Assembly (NCBI GenBank): GCA_027310725.1
Contig: DAIDAG010000007.1
Coordinates: 1-59,068 of the forward strand
Origin: Sideroxydans sp.
GTDB lineage: Bacteria; Pseudomonadota; Gammaproteobacteria; Burkholderiales; Gallionellaceae
Direction: 5' to 3'
DNA length: 59,068 bases
Shown: in pieces, positions 25,045 through 33,313 of the stretch
Position numbering within the stretch: the first letter of the stretch is position 1
Layout of the letters: each line of letters opens with the position of its first letter
The notes under the pieces: generated by a model
Databases searched by the model: none
Told to the model about the DNA's origin: nothing
Seen by the model: only the letters and a program-made list of their open reading frames with translations
Program-made: the position numbers and the translations under genes

Positions 25045-26814
25045 TCAGCTTTGCTGCCGCAGATAGGCTCGCCATCCGCCAAAGCGGGAAATATCGGCCG
25101 CATCCTTTGCGGCATACTGCTCGCAGACAAAACCCTGAACCTGTTCGCCGCTTGCCAGCGTGATAGTGCCGATACCGAGCGGCGCGGGTATGCCAGCCAC
25201 GAATGAACCGAATTCGCGCGCGGGCATTTCCCATACTTCCACTTCAATGGCACTGCCTGCCTCACCATTCTCCACGCGCACCATACCCGGACGATACGGT
25301 GGGCCTCCGGGCAATGCGTACAGTTTGTAATCGGCCGAACTGCTGGTGCATGTCACCAGGTGCGCGCCTCGACTTGTGAGCTGGTGATTAAGAGGAAGTC
25401 CATCGAGGTGTGCGCCACAAACTGCGACGCGGATTCTTCCGGTCAGCAATTTTTCTTTTTCTGCGGGTAAATCGTTCGCGTCATGGAACAACCGATCGGC
25501 CAGATGCAGCAATGGAATGTCCTGATGTGCAGGTGCTGCCAGCGTGATGCCGAATGGCAGGCCGTTGTCCTGAAAGCCTGCCGGAACTGCTACCGCAGCA
25601 TAATCCAGCAGGTTCATGAAGTTGGTGTAATAGCCGAGGTTCGCATTCAGGCGTATCGGGTCGGCCTGCATCTCGTCTATGCGATAGATGGTTCCGGCGG
25701 TAGGCGTGACCAGACAATCGATCCTGTTCCAGACCGATGCGGTTTCTTTGCGCAACGCTTCCAGCTGGTACATGCCGCTGAACGCATCGGCCGCGGAGAA
25801 TTTCTTTGCACCGGCGATGATCTCGCGCACCACCGGATTGATGTGTTCCTCATTTGCATCGAAGAATTCGCGGATCGCGACATAGCGTTCTGCTACCCAT
25901 GGCCCTTCGTACAACAGGCGTGCCGCGTTCAGGAACGGGGCGAAATCGACTTCGACCGCTGTGCCGCCGATGGCACGCAACGCATCGCAACTGCGCCGGA
26001 ACAGGGCGGCAGCCTGCTGATTGCCGAAGAACTGCAATTGCTCGGCGCGCGGTACACCGAAACGGAAAGTTTCGGCGCGTCCGAAATCAAAGCCGTGCGG
26101 CAGTATCGGGCGCGAGTAGGCATCCTGCTCGTCGTATCCGGCTGCCACGGACAACACACTGCCGGCATCAGCCGTGTTGAGCGCAAAGATGGAAACGCAA
26201 TCCAGCGAACGACAGGCAGGTACCACGCCGCAGGTGGATAACCAGCCTCTCGTCGCTTTTACGCCGACCAAATTGTTGAACGCGGCGGGTACTCGACCCG
26301 AACCGGCAGTGTCGGTACCCAGACTGAAACTGGCCAGCCCCAGCGCAACGGCTACTGCCGAACCCGAGCTGGAGCCGCCGGAAATATAGTCTGCGTCATA
26401 CGCGTTGCGGCATGCGCCGTGCGGCGAACGTGTACCGTTCAGCCCGGTGGCGAATTGATCGAGGTTGGTCTTGCCTATGGGAATGGCGCCCGCTTCGATC
26501 AGGCGTTGCACCGCCGTCGCATGACGTAGCGGCTGATAGGCAAATTCAGGACAGCCTGCCGTCGTCGGCGCACCCGCCAGATCGATGTTGTCCTTGATGG
26601 CGAACGGAATGCCGTACAAAGGCAGCGTAACAGGATCCTTGTTTTGCAGTGCCGACACGTAGTCACTGATTTCCGCCAACGACAAGCGGTGTATCCAGAC
26701 GCGATGAGGGTCGTCGCCGATGCGCGCCAGAATATCCTGCATGACGGCCAGCGGATGCAGTTCGCCTGCAAGATAGCGTTTACGGAGTGAATTTATGCTC
26801 AGATCGTGTTTCAT
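25045..26814 (-). CDS. atzF: Allophanate hydrolase
   Basis: 589 residues from ATG 26814, which follows a gagggaa ribosome site; an ATG at 26829 overlapping the carboxylase stop is the alternative. The amidase-signature core has the Ser-cisSer-Lys triad elements: GIPFAIKDNIDLAG (Lys) and DYISGGSSSGSAVAVALG with AGSGRVPAAFNNLVG (Ser). A C-terminal domain (from about residue 460) is typical of AtzF/DUR1 proteins. It splits allophanate to two ammonia and two CO2 via N-carboxycarbamate. Last known step of the carboxylase pathway for urea or guanidine. Confidence 0.92.
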   Translation of the reverse strand: MKHDLSINSLRKRYLAGELHPLAVMQDILARIGDDPHRVWIHRLSLAEISDYVSALQNKDPVTLPLYGIPFAIKDNIDLAGAPTTAGCPEFAYQPLRHATAVQRLIEAGAIPIGKTNLDQFATGLNGTRSPHGACRNAYDADYISGGSSSGSAVAVALGLASFSLGTDTAGSGRVPAAFNNLVGVKATRGWLSTCGVVPACRSLDCVSIFALNTADAGSVLSVAAGYDEQDAYSRPILPHGFDFGRAETFRFGVPRAEQLQFFGNQQAAALFRRSCDALRAIGGTAVEVDFAPFLNAARLLYEGPWVAERYVAIREFFDANEEHINPVVREIIAGAKKFSAADAFSGMYQLEALRKETASVWNRIDCLVTPTAGTIYRIDEMQADPIRLNANLGYYTNFMNLLDYAAVAVPAGFQDNGLPFGITLAAPAHQDIPLLHLADRLFHDANDLPAEKEKLLTGRIRVAVCGAHLDGLPLNHQLTSRGAHLVTCTSSSADYKLYALPGGPPYRPGMVRVENGEAGSAIEVEVWEMPAREFGSFVAGIPAPLGIGTITLASGEQVQGFVCEQYAAKDAADISRFGGWRAYLRQQS

Positions 26815-26821
26815 CGTTCCC

Positions 26822-29800
26822 TCACTCATCGCTGTGGATTACCAGCAGGTCTTGCCCGGCGGAGACTTGTCCGCCCGCACGGCAATTCAATTGAAGGATC
26901 TCGCCGTCACAGGGAGCGAGCACCGCGATCTCCATCTTCATCGACTCGATGACCACCAGCGTATCGCCCGCCTTGACCTTGCTGCCAACCTCGACAGACA
27001 TGGCCCACACGTTGCCCGCGACATGGGCTGTCACGGCACGGCTACCCGGCGGCAGGTCAAGTTCGCTGTCCGTTCCGGCATCCGCCACCGCGCTGTCCGT
27101 GGCGTACTCCGCCTGACCGTTGGCTTTCCACATCTCGCGCTCTGCGGCGAACGCGGCACGCTGCGTGTTGCGGAACGCACTGATCTCCCTGTCGTTGGTA
27201 TGCAGGTACCGGTTGTATTCCTTGAGACTGAAGGTGGTCTCCTCGGTTTTGAGCTGGAATCGTCCGGCCACGAAGTCCTCGCGCATCTTGAGCAATTCCT
27301 GCTCCGACACCGGATAAAAGCGAATCTGGTCGAAGAAGCGCAGCAACCAGGGTTTTCCTTGCTCGAAGTCAGCCGTCTGTTTATAACGGTTCCACATCTG
27401 AACGGTGCGTCCGACAAACTGGTAACCGCCGGGGCCTTCCATGCCGTAGACACACATATAGGCACCGCCGATGCCAACAGCATTCTCCGGCGTCCAGGTA
27501 CGTGCAGGGTTATATTTGGTCGTAACCAGGCGATGTCGCGGATCAAGCGGCGTGGCTACCGGCGCACCCAGATACACGTCGCCCAGACCCAGCACCAGAT
27601 AGCTCGCATCAAACACTATACGTTTTACCTGTTCGATGTCGGCAATGCCGTTGATACGGCGGATGAACTCGATGTTGCTCGGACACCAGGGCGCATCCTT
27701 GCGTACCGACTGCATATATTTCTCGATCGCCAGTTTTGTCGAAGGGTCGTCCCACGACAACGGAAGATGCACGATGCGTGTCGGCACCTCCATGTCTGAA
27801 ATGGGTGGCAGCTGCTTCTCTGCTTTGATGAGTTTCTTTACCAATTCGCCGCGCGACATCACGCGACTGTCGAAATGGATCTGCAACGAGCGGATACCGG
27901 GAGTCAGATCGAGGACGCCTTGCAGCTTGCCTTCGCTCATCGCCTGCTGCACCCATTGCATCAGCGCGTGTACCCGGAATCGCAGATTGATATCGAGCAC
28001 CAACGGCCCATACTCGATGAGCAGGTTGCGGTCGCCGGACTGGCGATACACGACCTGTACCTGCTCACCCTTGGCAGGGATGCTGTGAATGACGGGGCTG
28101 CCCATCGTTTTGGCGGCTGGAAACTCGCGTGGCGCCCTCGGCAAGCTCAGCCCTGCGATGGTCTCGTCTTGCAGCTGTTCGAGGTGATTCGCCTGTTCCA
28201 GGGTCATCCAGCGGAAACGCACCGTATCCCCCGGCCGCAGTTGACCCATCTTCCATAGTTCGGCATGGACGATGGTCACCGGACATACGAAACCGCCGAG
28301 GCTGGGACCGTCCGGTCCGAGGATCACCGGCATATCGCCGGTAAAGTCCACCGCGCCGATGGCATAGGCGTTATCGTGGATGTTGGACGGATGCAGCCCG
28401 GCCTCGCCGCCGTCCTGCCGAGCCCATTCCGGCTTGGGGCCGATCAGGCGCACACCGGTGCGGCTGGAGTTGTAATGCACTTCCCATTCGGTGGCAAAAA
28501 AAGTCTGGATGTCGGATGGTGTAAAAAAATCCGGTGCGCCATGCGGACCGTACAACACGCCAATCTCCCACTGATTGCCATACGCAGGGATCAGGTTTGT
28601 CGGCAGTGCGCGATGTGTCCGGGGAGGAGGTTCAACGCCGAGGTGCAACACATCGCCGGTGCGCAACGTACGCCCGCCATGGCCGCCGAACTGGCCCAGC
28701 GTGAAGGTGGATTTGCTACCAAGATAATCCGGCACATCGAAGCCGCCGGCCACTGCCAGATAAGTTCTGCAACCGCCGCCTTGCACCGCGCCAAGCCGCA
28801 ACACACCACCCGCCTTGATCACATGGCTGCGCCAGAATTTCAGCGGCTTGCCATCCAGTTCGGCTTTCATCGCTGCACCAGTCAGTGCGACGACAGTGTC
28901 GCGATTGAATTTCAGCGTCGGGCCGGAAACGGTCAGTTCCAATCCTGCCGCGTCGTCTGCGTTGCCCAACAGTCGGTTGCTCAATCGGAATGCGAGCGCA
29001 TCCATCGGCCCCGATGGCGGCACACCGATGTTCCAGTAACCGAGGCGGCCCGGGTAGTCCTGTAGCGTGCTTTGCACGCCGGGTTCCAGCACGTCGATGG
29101 TGTTCGGTTTGTAATGAAAGCCGTTCAAATAGCGTGTCGTCTGGCGGCCCTCGGCGAACACGCGATCCGCCACGATCTGGCGCAGATATTCCAGATTGGT
29201 TTCGATGCCGTCCACACGCGTGTCGGCCAGCGCATCACGCATCTTTTCCAGCGCCGCCTCACGATTCATCGCCTTGACGATGATCTTGGCGATCATCGGA
29301 TCGTAGTACGGCGGAATGTCGCTGCCGCGCTCCACCCAGGTTTCATTGCGCGCATCGGCCGAGAATTCGACCCCGGTCAGCATACCGCTGGAAGGCTGGA
29401 AATTCTTGTTCGGATCCTCCGCATACAGACGTACCTGGATCGAAGCGCCCTTGGGTTTGATCTGCACGGTATCCAGAGAATGCAAGTCACCCGCGGCCTG
29501 CAATATCATCCATTCGACCAAATCGACACCGGTCACTTCTTCGGTGACACCATGCTCGACTTGCAGACGTGTATTCACTTCGAGGAAATAGAACTCACCG
29601 CTAAGCGCGTCGAACACAAACTCCACCGTGCCTGCCGATTGGTAACCCACAGCCTTGCCCAGACGCACGGCGGTCTCCAGCAGATGTTGCCGGACTTCAG
29701 GGGTGATGTTGGGTGCGGGCGTCTCTTCGATCACTTTCTGGTTGCGGCGCTGCACCGAGCAGTCGCGTTCGCCCAATGCGATCACCGTGCCCTTGCCGTC

Positions 29801-30442
29801 GCCGAACAACTGCACTTCGATATGCCGCGCCTGTTCAACGTATTTCTCCAGATAGATGCCGGCATCCTTGAAGTTGGCGCGTGCCAGACGTTCCACCGAT
29901 TGGAAAGCCTCGCTCAGTTCGTCCGCGCTCCAGCACAGTCGCATGCCGATACCACCGCCCCCGGCGGTGCTCTTGATCATCACCGGATAACCGATGCGTG
30001 ATGCCTCGGCGTGCGCATGGCCGACATCAACCAGCAGGCCGCTGCCCGGCAGCAACGGCACGCCGTTCTGTTCTGCTATTTCACGCGCGGTATGTTTGAG
30101 GCCGAAACGGCGCATTTGATCTGGCGTGGGGCCAATAAACACCACACCCGCCTCCGCACACTGCTCGGCAAATGCGGCATTCTCGGAAAGAAAGCCATAT
30201 CCGGGATGGATGGCCTGAGCACCCGTACTGCGGGCGACTTCCAGAATGTGCTCGCCGCGCAGATAACTGTCTGCCGCCGCCGCCGTACCGATGCATACGG
30301 CTTCATCCGCCATCTGCACATGCAACGAGCGCGCATCTGCCTCGGAGTACACCGCAACTGACCGGATACCCATCTTCCTCAGAGTACGGATGATGCGGCA
30401 GGCAATCGCGCCTCGATTTGCGATCAACACTTTAGTAAACAT
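26822..30442 (-). CDS. Biotin-dependent guanidine (urea-type) carboxylase
   Basis: 1206 residues. Domains in order: biotin carboxylase (residues 1-450; [23 protein letters not shown]-grasp at [11 protein letters not shown]), a KipA/AHS2-like domain (about 470-770), a KipI/AHS1-like domain (about 800-1000), and a C-terminal biotinyl domain with the biotinylated lysine in [15 protein letters not shown]. This is the architecture of urea amidolyase-type carboxylases. Because the gene lies behind a guanidine-I riboswitch with two DUF1989 genes, it is most likely a guanidine carboxylase, converting guanidine to carboxyguanidine with ATP and bicarbonate; sequence by eye cannot exclude urea as substrate. 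Confidence 0.93.
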   Translation of the reverse strand: MFTKVLIANRGAIACRIIRTLRKMGIRSVAVYSEADARSLHVQMADEAVCIGTAAAADSYLRGEHILEVARSTGAQAIHPGYGFLSENAAFAEQCAEAGVVFIGPTPDQMRRFGLKHTAREIAEQNGVPLLPGSGLLVDVGHAHAEASRIGYPVMIKSTAGGGGIGMRLCWSADELSEAFQSVERLARANFKDAGIYLEKYVEQARHIEVQLFGDGKGTVIALGERDCSVQRRNQKVIEETPAPNITPEVRQHLLETAVRLGKAVGYQSAGTVEFVFDALSGEFYFLEVNTRLQVEHGVTEEVTGVDLVEWMILQAAGDLHSLDTVQIKPKGASIQVRLYAEDPNKNFQPSSGMLTGVEFSADARNETWVERGSDIPPYYDPMIAKIIVKAMNREAALEKMRDALADTRVDGIETNLEYLRQIVADRVFAEGRQTTRYLNGFHYKPNTIDVLEPGVQSTLQDYPGRLGYWNIGVPPSGPMDALAFRLSNRLLGNADDAAGLELTVSGPTLKFNRDTVVALTGAAMKAELDGKPLKFWRSHVIKAGGVLRLGAVQGGGCRTYLAVAGGFDVPDYLGSKSTFTLGQFGGHGGRTLRTGDVLHLGVEPPPRTHRALPTNLIPAYGNQWEIGVLYGPHGAPDFFTPSDIQTFFATEWEVHYNSSRTGVRLIGPKPEWARQDGGEAGLHPSNIHDNAYAIGAVDFTGDMPVILGPDGPSLGGFVCPVTIVHAELWKMGQLRPGDTVRFRWMTLEQANHLEQLQDETIAGLSLPRAPREFPAAKTMGSPVIHSIPAKGEQVQVVYRQSGDRNLLIEYGPLVLDINLRFRVHALMQWVQQAMSEGKLQGVLDLTPGIRSLQIHFDSRVMSRGELVKKLIKAEKQLPPISDMEVPTRIVHLPLSWDDPSTKLAIEKYMQSVRKDAPWCPSNIEFIRRINGIADIEQVKRIVFDASYLVLGLGDVYLGAPVATPLDPRHRLVTTKYNPARTWTPENAVGIGGAYMCVYGMEGPGGYQFVGRTVQMWNRYKQTADFEQGKPWLLRFFDQIRFYPVSEQELLKMREDFVAGRFQLKTEETTFSLKEYNRYLHTNDREISAFRNTQRAAFAAEREMWKANGQAEYATDSAVADAGTDSELDLPPGSRAVTAHVAGNVWAMSVEVGSKVKAGDTLVVIESMKMEIAVLAPCDGEILQLNCRAGGQVSAGQDLLVIHSDE

Positions 30443-30513
30443 AGCTCACCTGAATAGCAGGTCGTCCTGCGTCGTTATTGGGCTGCCGGTCGTCCGGGTC
30501 CCGATTAAGTCTT

Positions 30514-31164
30514 TTAGTGTTTCGCTTCGTCCCAGATCAACAGCCTCACCGCAGTCGGGTTATAAGCGTTGCAGGGATTATTCAGCTGCGGACAATTCGA
30601 GATCAGCACATAGACATCCATCTCGGCGCGCATTTCCACATACTTCCACGGTGCAGAGATGCCATCCGCAAAGGTCAGGTCACCTTTTTCCGTAACGGGA
30701 ACGTTCATGAAGAAATTGATGTTGGCAGTAAGGTCGCGCTTGTCCATGCCGCAGTCGCAATGACCGAGGGCATGCAGAAAACTGTCGCGACAGCTGTGCA
30801 TGAATTTCTTGTCGATCGCATAGCGTACCGAGTTGCTCTCGGCCGCGCAGGCACCGCCCAACGTATCGTGGCGACCGCAAGTATCGGCGACGATGGTCAT
30901 CAGCACGTTGCCTTCGGTGGACAACAAACGCGTACCGGCAGTGAGGTACAAATTACCCTGTTCACGTATGGTATCCACGGCGCTGTAACGCTCTTCCGGG
31001 TTGTGCGCGTTATAGAACAGGGTATCCACAGCCTGGTTGCCCTCCAGATCAAGAATGCGGAATATCTGTCCGCGCTTTACTTCGTGCAGCCAGGATTCAC
31101 CCGCCGGCAGGATCCAGTCGTAACTCGCCTGCTGCGGCGTCAATTCACTTTCCACGATAGCCAT
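30514..31164 (-). CDS. Carboxyguanidine deiminase subunit (DUF1989, urea carboxylase-associated)
   Basis: 216 residues from ATG 31164, with aggag seven bases upstream; an ATG at 31170 is too close to that site. DUF1989 core: [20 protein letters not shown], cysteines and histidines in [15 protein letters not shown], and [10 protein letters not shown]. Known as urea carboxylase-associated protein; the pair of such proteins (CgdA and CgdB) was later shown to deiminate carboxyguanidine to allophanate. Lies 16 bases after its paralogue and 71 bases before the carboxylase. Confidence 0.88.
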   Translation of the reverse strand: MAIVESELTPQQASYDWILPAGESWLHEVKRGQIFRILDLEGNQAVDTLFYNAHNPEERYSAVDTIREQGNLYLTAGTRLLSTEGNVLMTIVADTCGRHDTLGGACAAESNSVRYAIDKKFMHSCRDSFLHALGHCDCGMDKRDLTANINFFMNVPVTEKGDLTFADGISAPWKYVEMRAEMDVYVLISNCPQLNNPCNAYNPTAVRLLIWDEAKH

Positions 31165-31180
31165 ATGCATTCTCCTGTGC

Positions 31181-31909
31181 TTAGCGGAACAGCAATTCAG
31201 TGTTGTAAAAACCGCGCTTGTTCTCCGGCCGGAAATTGCGGCAATAGTCATTTTCCTCTGCGGTTCCGCAATGCCATGCTTGCAGATGTACTGGCTTGGG
31301 AACGTACTTCGGATTGGGATCCAGGGGATGTTGGCACGCCGACATGACGACCAGCACATTCATTTCGAAGCGAAGATCGACGAAATCAGCGGCCTTGGAA
31401 TGGTTGCTCGCAAAGAGCAGGTTGCCTGCGTTGTCCGTGCTGACCTTGCTGAAAAAATTTACGTTTGGCACGATGTCTCGCTTGCCTAATCCCCACTTGC
31501 CAAGTTCGATGAGGAAACTGTCGCGCGCATTGCGATACATAGCATTGCGGTACTGCTGGTAATTCGCCTTGCCGTACTTCTTCTCCACCAGCGCCGCGTT
31601 GTTCATACCGCAGATCGTGTCGTGCCAGCCGCAGCTGTCGTCGATGATTGACGCCAGCACTCGTCCCATATCCGAATAGCACACGAAGCCCTTGGTAAGA
31701 TGCGCCGTATGCTGGGCTTTCAGCGTGTCGGCCATGTTGTAGCGTTCCAGCTTCTCTTCCTGGTTGTAGAGCAGCGTGGATAAATTCGCCCCGCCTTCCA
31801 CATCGGTGATGCGCAGTGCAGTTCCGCGCTTCATCAAAAACGACCAATGTGCAGCACCTGGAATAGTTTCTTCCCAGATTATGTCTTGTTTGAGTATTTG
31901 CGTGGTCAT
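31181..31909 (-). CDS. Carboxyguanidine deiminase subunit (DUF1989, urea carboxylase-associated)
   Basis: 242 residues from ATG 31909; the open frame extends further upstream but would run through the riboswitch, so this start is chosen. DUF1989 core: [35 protein letters not shown] (paired Cys and His, probable metal or catalytic site) and [11 protein letters not shown]. About a third of residues match its downstream neighbour by eye. First enzyme gene of the riboswitch operon. The start codon overlaps the stop of a 33-codon leader ORF (ATGA), so its translation may depend on ribosomes finishing the leader. Confidence 0.9.
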   Translation of the reverse strand: MTTQILKQDIIWEETIPGAAHWSFLMKRGTALRITDVEGGANLSTLLYNQEEKLERYNMADTLKAQHTAHLTKGFVCYSDMGRVLASIIDDSCGWHDTICGMNNAALVEKKYGKANYQQYRNAMYRNARDSFLIELGKWGLGKRDIVPNVNFFSKVSTDNAGNLLFASNHSKAADFVDLRFEMNVLVVMSACQHPLDPNPKYVPKPVHLQAWHCGTAEENDYCRNFRPENKRGFYNTELLFR

Positions 31910-32007
31910 AGAGCCCCGCTTTTTACTCTGTATGTATCGAGGCAACGATGATATTCGGCACACGCCGAATGAATTGATTTGCCAAATGGATGCTGTCGAA
32001 ATTGCAT
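31906..32007 (-). CDS. 33-aa leader ORF between riboswitch and first enzyme gene
   Basis: ATG at 32007 has a textbook Shine-Dalgarno AGGAG at 32015-32019 with 7 bases spacing, better than the site of the following gene. The peptide starts MQFRQHPFGKSIHSACAEY and ends in a stop that overlaps the DUF1989 start as ATGA. A hairpin attcggc-N4-gccgaat (31953-31970) lies inside it. It is either a translational-coupling leader or a real small protein; the peptide has no recognisable family. Confidence 0.45.
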   Translation of the reverse strand: MQFRQHPFGKSIHSACAEYHRCLDTYRVKSGAL

Positions 32008-32030
32008 TGCAAGACTCCTCAAATAAAAAT

Positions 32031-32168
32031 AGCCCGGGAGGGTGCCAAAGAAACTTGGTCACATCCTCCCGGGCTTTTATCCCTCCGTGGAGCCTTGTAA
32101 TCAACAAGACCGAGAACTCTCGGACCAGACACCGTCGACTTCACTTGACGGTCGGAACCCTAGTTCTT
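32031..32168 (-). ncRNA. Guanidine-I (ykkC) riboswitch
   Basis: Reading the minus strand, the conserved blocks appear in order: ctagggttccg, then an extended P1/P1a stem (accgtc with gacggt), ggtccgagag, and acggagggataaaagcccgg followed by gagg. The P3 stem gcccgggagg/cctcccgggc is a perfect 10 bp and is followed by the T-rich stretch tattttta. These blocks match the guanidine-I aptamer closely. It binds free guanidinium and normally turns on downstream genes. It lies between a sigma54 promoter and the guanidine-degradation genes. The expression platform is not clear: the T-rich tract after P3 and the leader ORF ribosome site are both candidates. Confidence 0.96.
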
Positions 32169-32214
32169 CTCTAAGTGGCCGATCTGCGAGACCGACACCC
32201 TTCGATTAAAGTGT

Positions 32215-32230
32215 AGCAGCTATCGTGCCA
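32215..32230 (-). promoter_or_regulatory. Sigma54 (RpoN) promoter of the guanidine-degradation operon
   Basis: On the minus strand TGGCACGATAGCTGCT. The -24 element TGGCACG is perfect, the -12 element is CTGCT against TTGCW, and GG and GC are separated by the required 10 bases. Predicted start near 32205, about 37 bases before the first conserved riboswitch block. Confidence 0.7.
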
Positions 32231-32293
32231 ACGTACCGAGTTACCGTTCTGCCTTAGTAAAGACCTGCGTGAATATCGCATTTGCGCGATGTG

Positions 32294-32310
32294 CGCACCT
32301 GTATTGTGCA
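32294..32310. promoter_or_regulatory. NtrC-like enhancer site
   Basis: cgcacctgtattgtgca is a dyad GCAC-N7-GTGC with exactly the spacing of the NtrC consensus TGCAC-N7-GTGCA. It lies about 65-80 bases upstream of the sigma54 promoter. A weaker half-site (tgcgcac) is next to it. Suggests that transcription requires nitrogen limitation in addition to the riboswitch ligand. Confidence 0.55.
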
Positions 32311-32657
32311 AGCGCGCCCTGTAATTGGGCGTAATAATATTACGGAATTGATTTTCTAGAAGGAGTGAGAAATTTATTGACGAGACCAACATATAGCACG
32401 GTAATAATTGTCTGAAGTGGCCGATCATGGCTACCTGCTCATGGGCAACATGTGACGCCCAAGTTGCATATTGGTTGCCGCGAAGGGCAGAAATTGGCCG
32501 ACTGCGGGATGTCGAACATTTTACTCGCCGATGTCCGTCGCGCAATCCATACCGGTCGTTCAGCTTGGTATATGTGAAGTTCCGATGGCACACTGAGACT
32601 TCCATAATCCTGGCAAATCAACACGAATGCAAAATAATATGCTGAATGCTTCTTGAC
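32311..32657. other. Intergenic stretch without a supported gene
   Basis: About 350 bases upstream of the enhancer site of the guanidine operon. Short frames exist on both strands but none has a ribosome site or family resemblance. The part at 32470-32570 (gaaattggccgactgcggga, ccataccggtcgttcag) looks like decayed repetitive intergenic sequence, with patches resembling 16.1-16.3 kb. Confidence 0.4.
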
Positions 32658-32684
32658 CAAACTCAACCACAGATTACGGATACC
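32658..32684 (-). repeat. Right arm of 27-bp imperfect inverted repeat flanking the guanidine cluster
   Basis: Reverse complement starts ggtatccgtaat and continues ctgtggttga. It matches 16060-16086 at 23 of 27 positions. No transposase or recombinase gene lies next to it. Confidence 0.4.
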
Positions 32685-32791
32685 TAAAATTGAAAAGGCC
32701 AGCACCGGCTTTAATCTCGGTGGCGGTTACCTGCCGAAACTATTGCGATGCCGACCCTACTACGTTGTTGTCTTACGCCAAACTCTGCCGA

Positions 32792-32929
32792 TCAATGCGT
32801 GGTAACGGGAGTGATCAGGGGCTGGGTATCGTGACTATGCTTCTTCGCATGTTTGGCCATTCTCTTTTCCTTTGGCGATAACAAAGGCTTCTTCTTGATG
32901 TCTCTGCTGGAATGATGGGTCTTGGGCAT
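32792..32929 (-). CDS. Small basic protein (45 aa)
   Basis: ATG at 32929 with a strong ribosome site aaggag seven bases upstream. The 45-residue product starts MPKTHHSSRDIKKKPLLSPK and has the run KEKRMAKHAKKH; it is Lys- and His-rich, highly basic and soluble. Codon pattern and ribosome site support a real gene. Small proteins of this kind (KKxPLLSxKEKRxAK-type) recur as hypotheticals in betaproteobacteria as I recall; nucleic-acid or ribosome association is a guess from charge. Confidence 0.6.
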   Translation of the reverse strand: MPKTHHSSRDIKKKPLLSPKEKRMAKHAKKHSHDTQPLITPVTTH

Positions 32930-33015
32930 GATTCGACTCCTTATAGTGGTTAAGGAAGAAACTGCACTTTTATGCTACTCCAATGCTTGGGCGTTGTCTG
33001 GATAATGGTTGATTA

Positions 33016-33219
33016 TTAGAATACGCTTATATTATGATGTTCCTCGCAAGACGAATACAGCATCAGCGCGGTGGGTCTACGGACAGTTTTTTTGTTGGTC
33101 ATCCTCTGGATAAAAACAATCACGGTTGGGGCTATTGCCAGCCAGCTTGGCTGACGGGCATCTGCCTGGCTTTTTTCAGCGGCCATAGTGATTGTGATTT
33201 TGCGTCGGATGAGCGGCAT
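33016..33219 (-). CDS. Possible small protein (67 aa), doubtful
   Basis: Starts MPLIRRKITITMAAEKSQAD; aagga lies about ten bases upstream. Basic and without a recognised family. An overlapping frame on the other strand (33034-33228) is of similar length and equally unsupported. It lies divergent from sqr. Kept only as a candidate. Confidence 0.25.
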   Translation of the reverse strand: MPLIRRKITITMAAEKSQADARQPSWLAIAPTVIVFIQRMTNKKTVRRPTALMLYSSCEEHHNISVF

Positions 33220-33313
33220 GATTTTTAATTCCTTGACCCGGAAAACAACATCATAAAGTTACAGATCCCAAAAGCGGTCGGTTTGGATTTGGAGAATTGC
33301 AGAAGGAGAGAAA

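Noticed and set aside
26822..30442. Annotation as a plain urea carboxylase
   Set aside because: Possible from domain architecture, but the guanidine-I riboswitch and the DUF1989 pair favour guanidine as substrate.
32439..32705. 88-codon frame on the minus strand in the intergenic region right of the riboswitch
   Set aside because: Runs through the repeat arm and decayed intergenic sequence, with no ribosome site.
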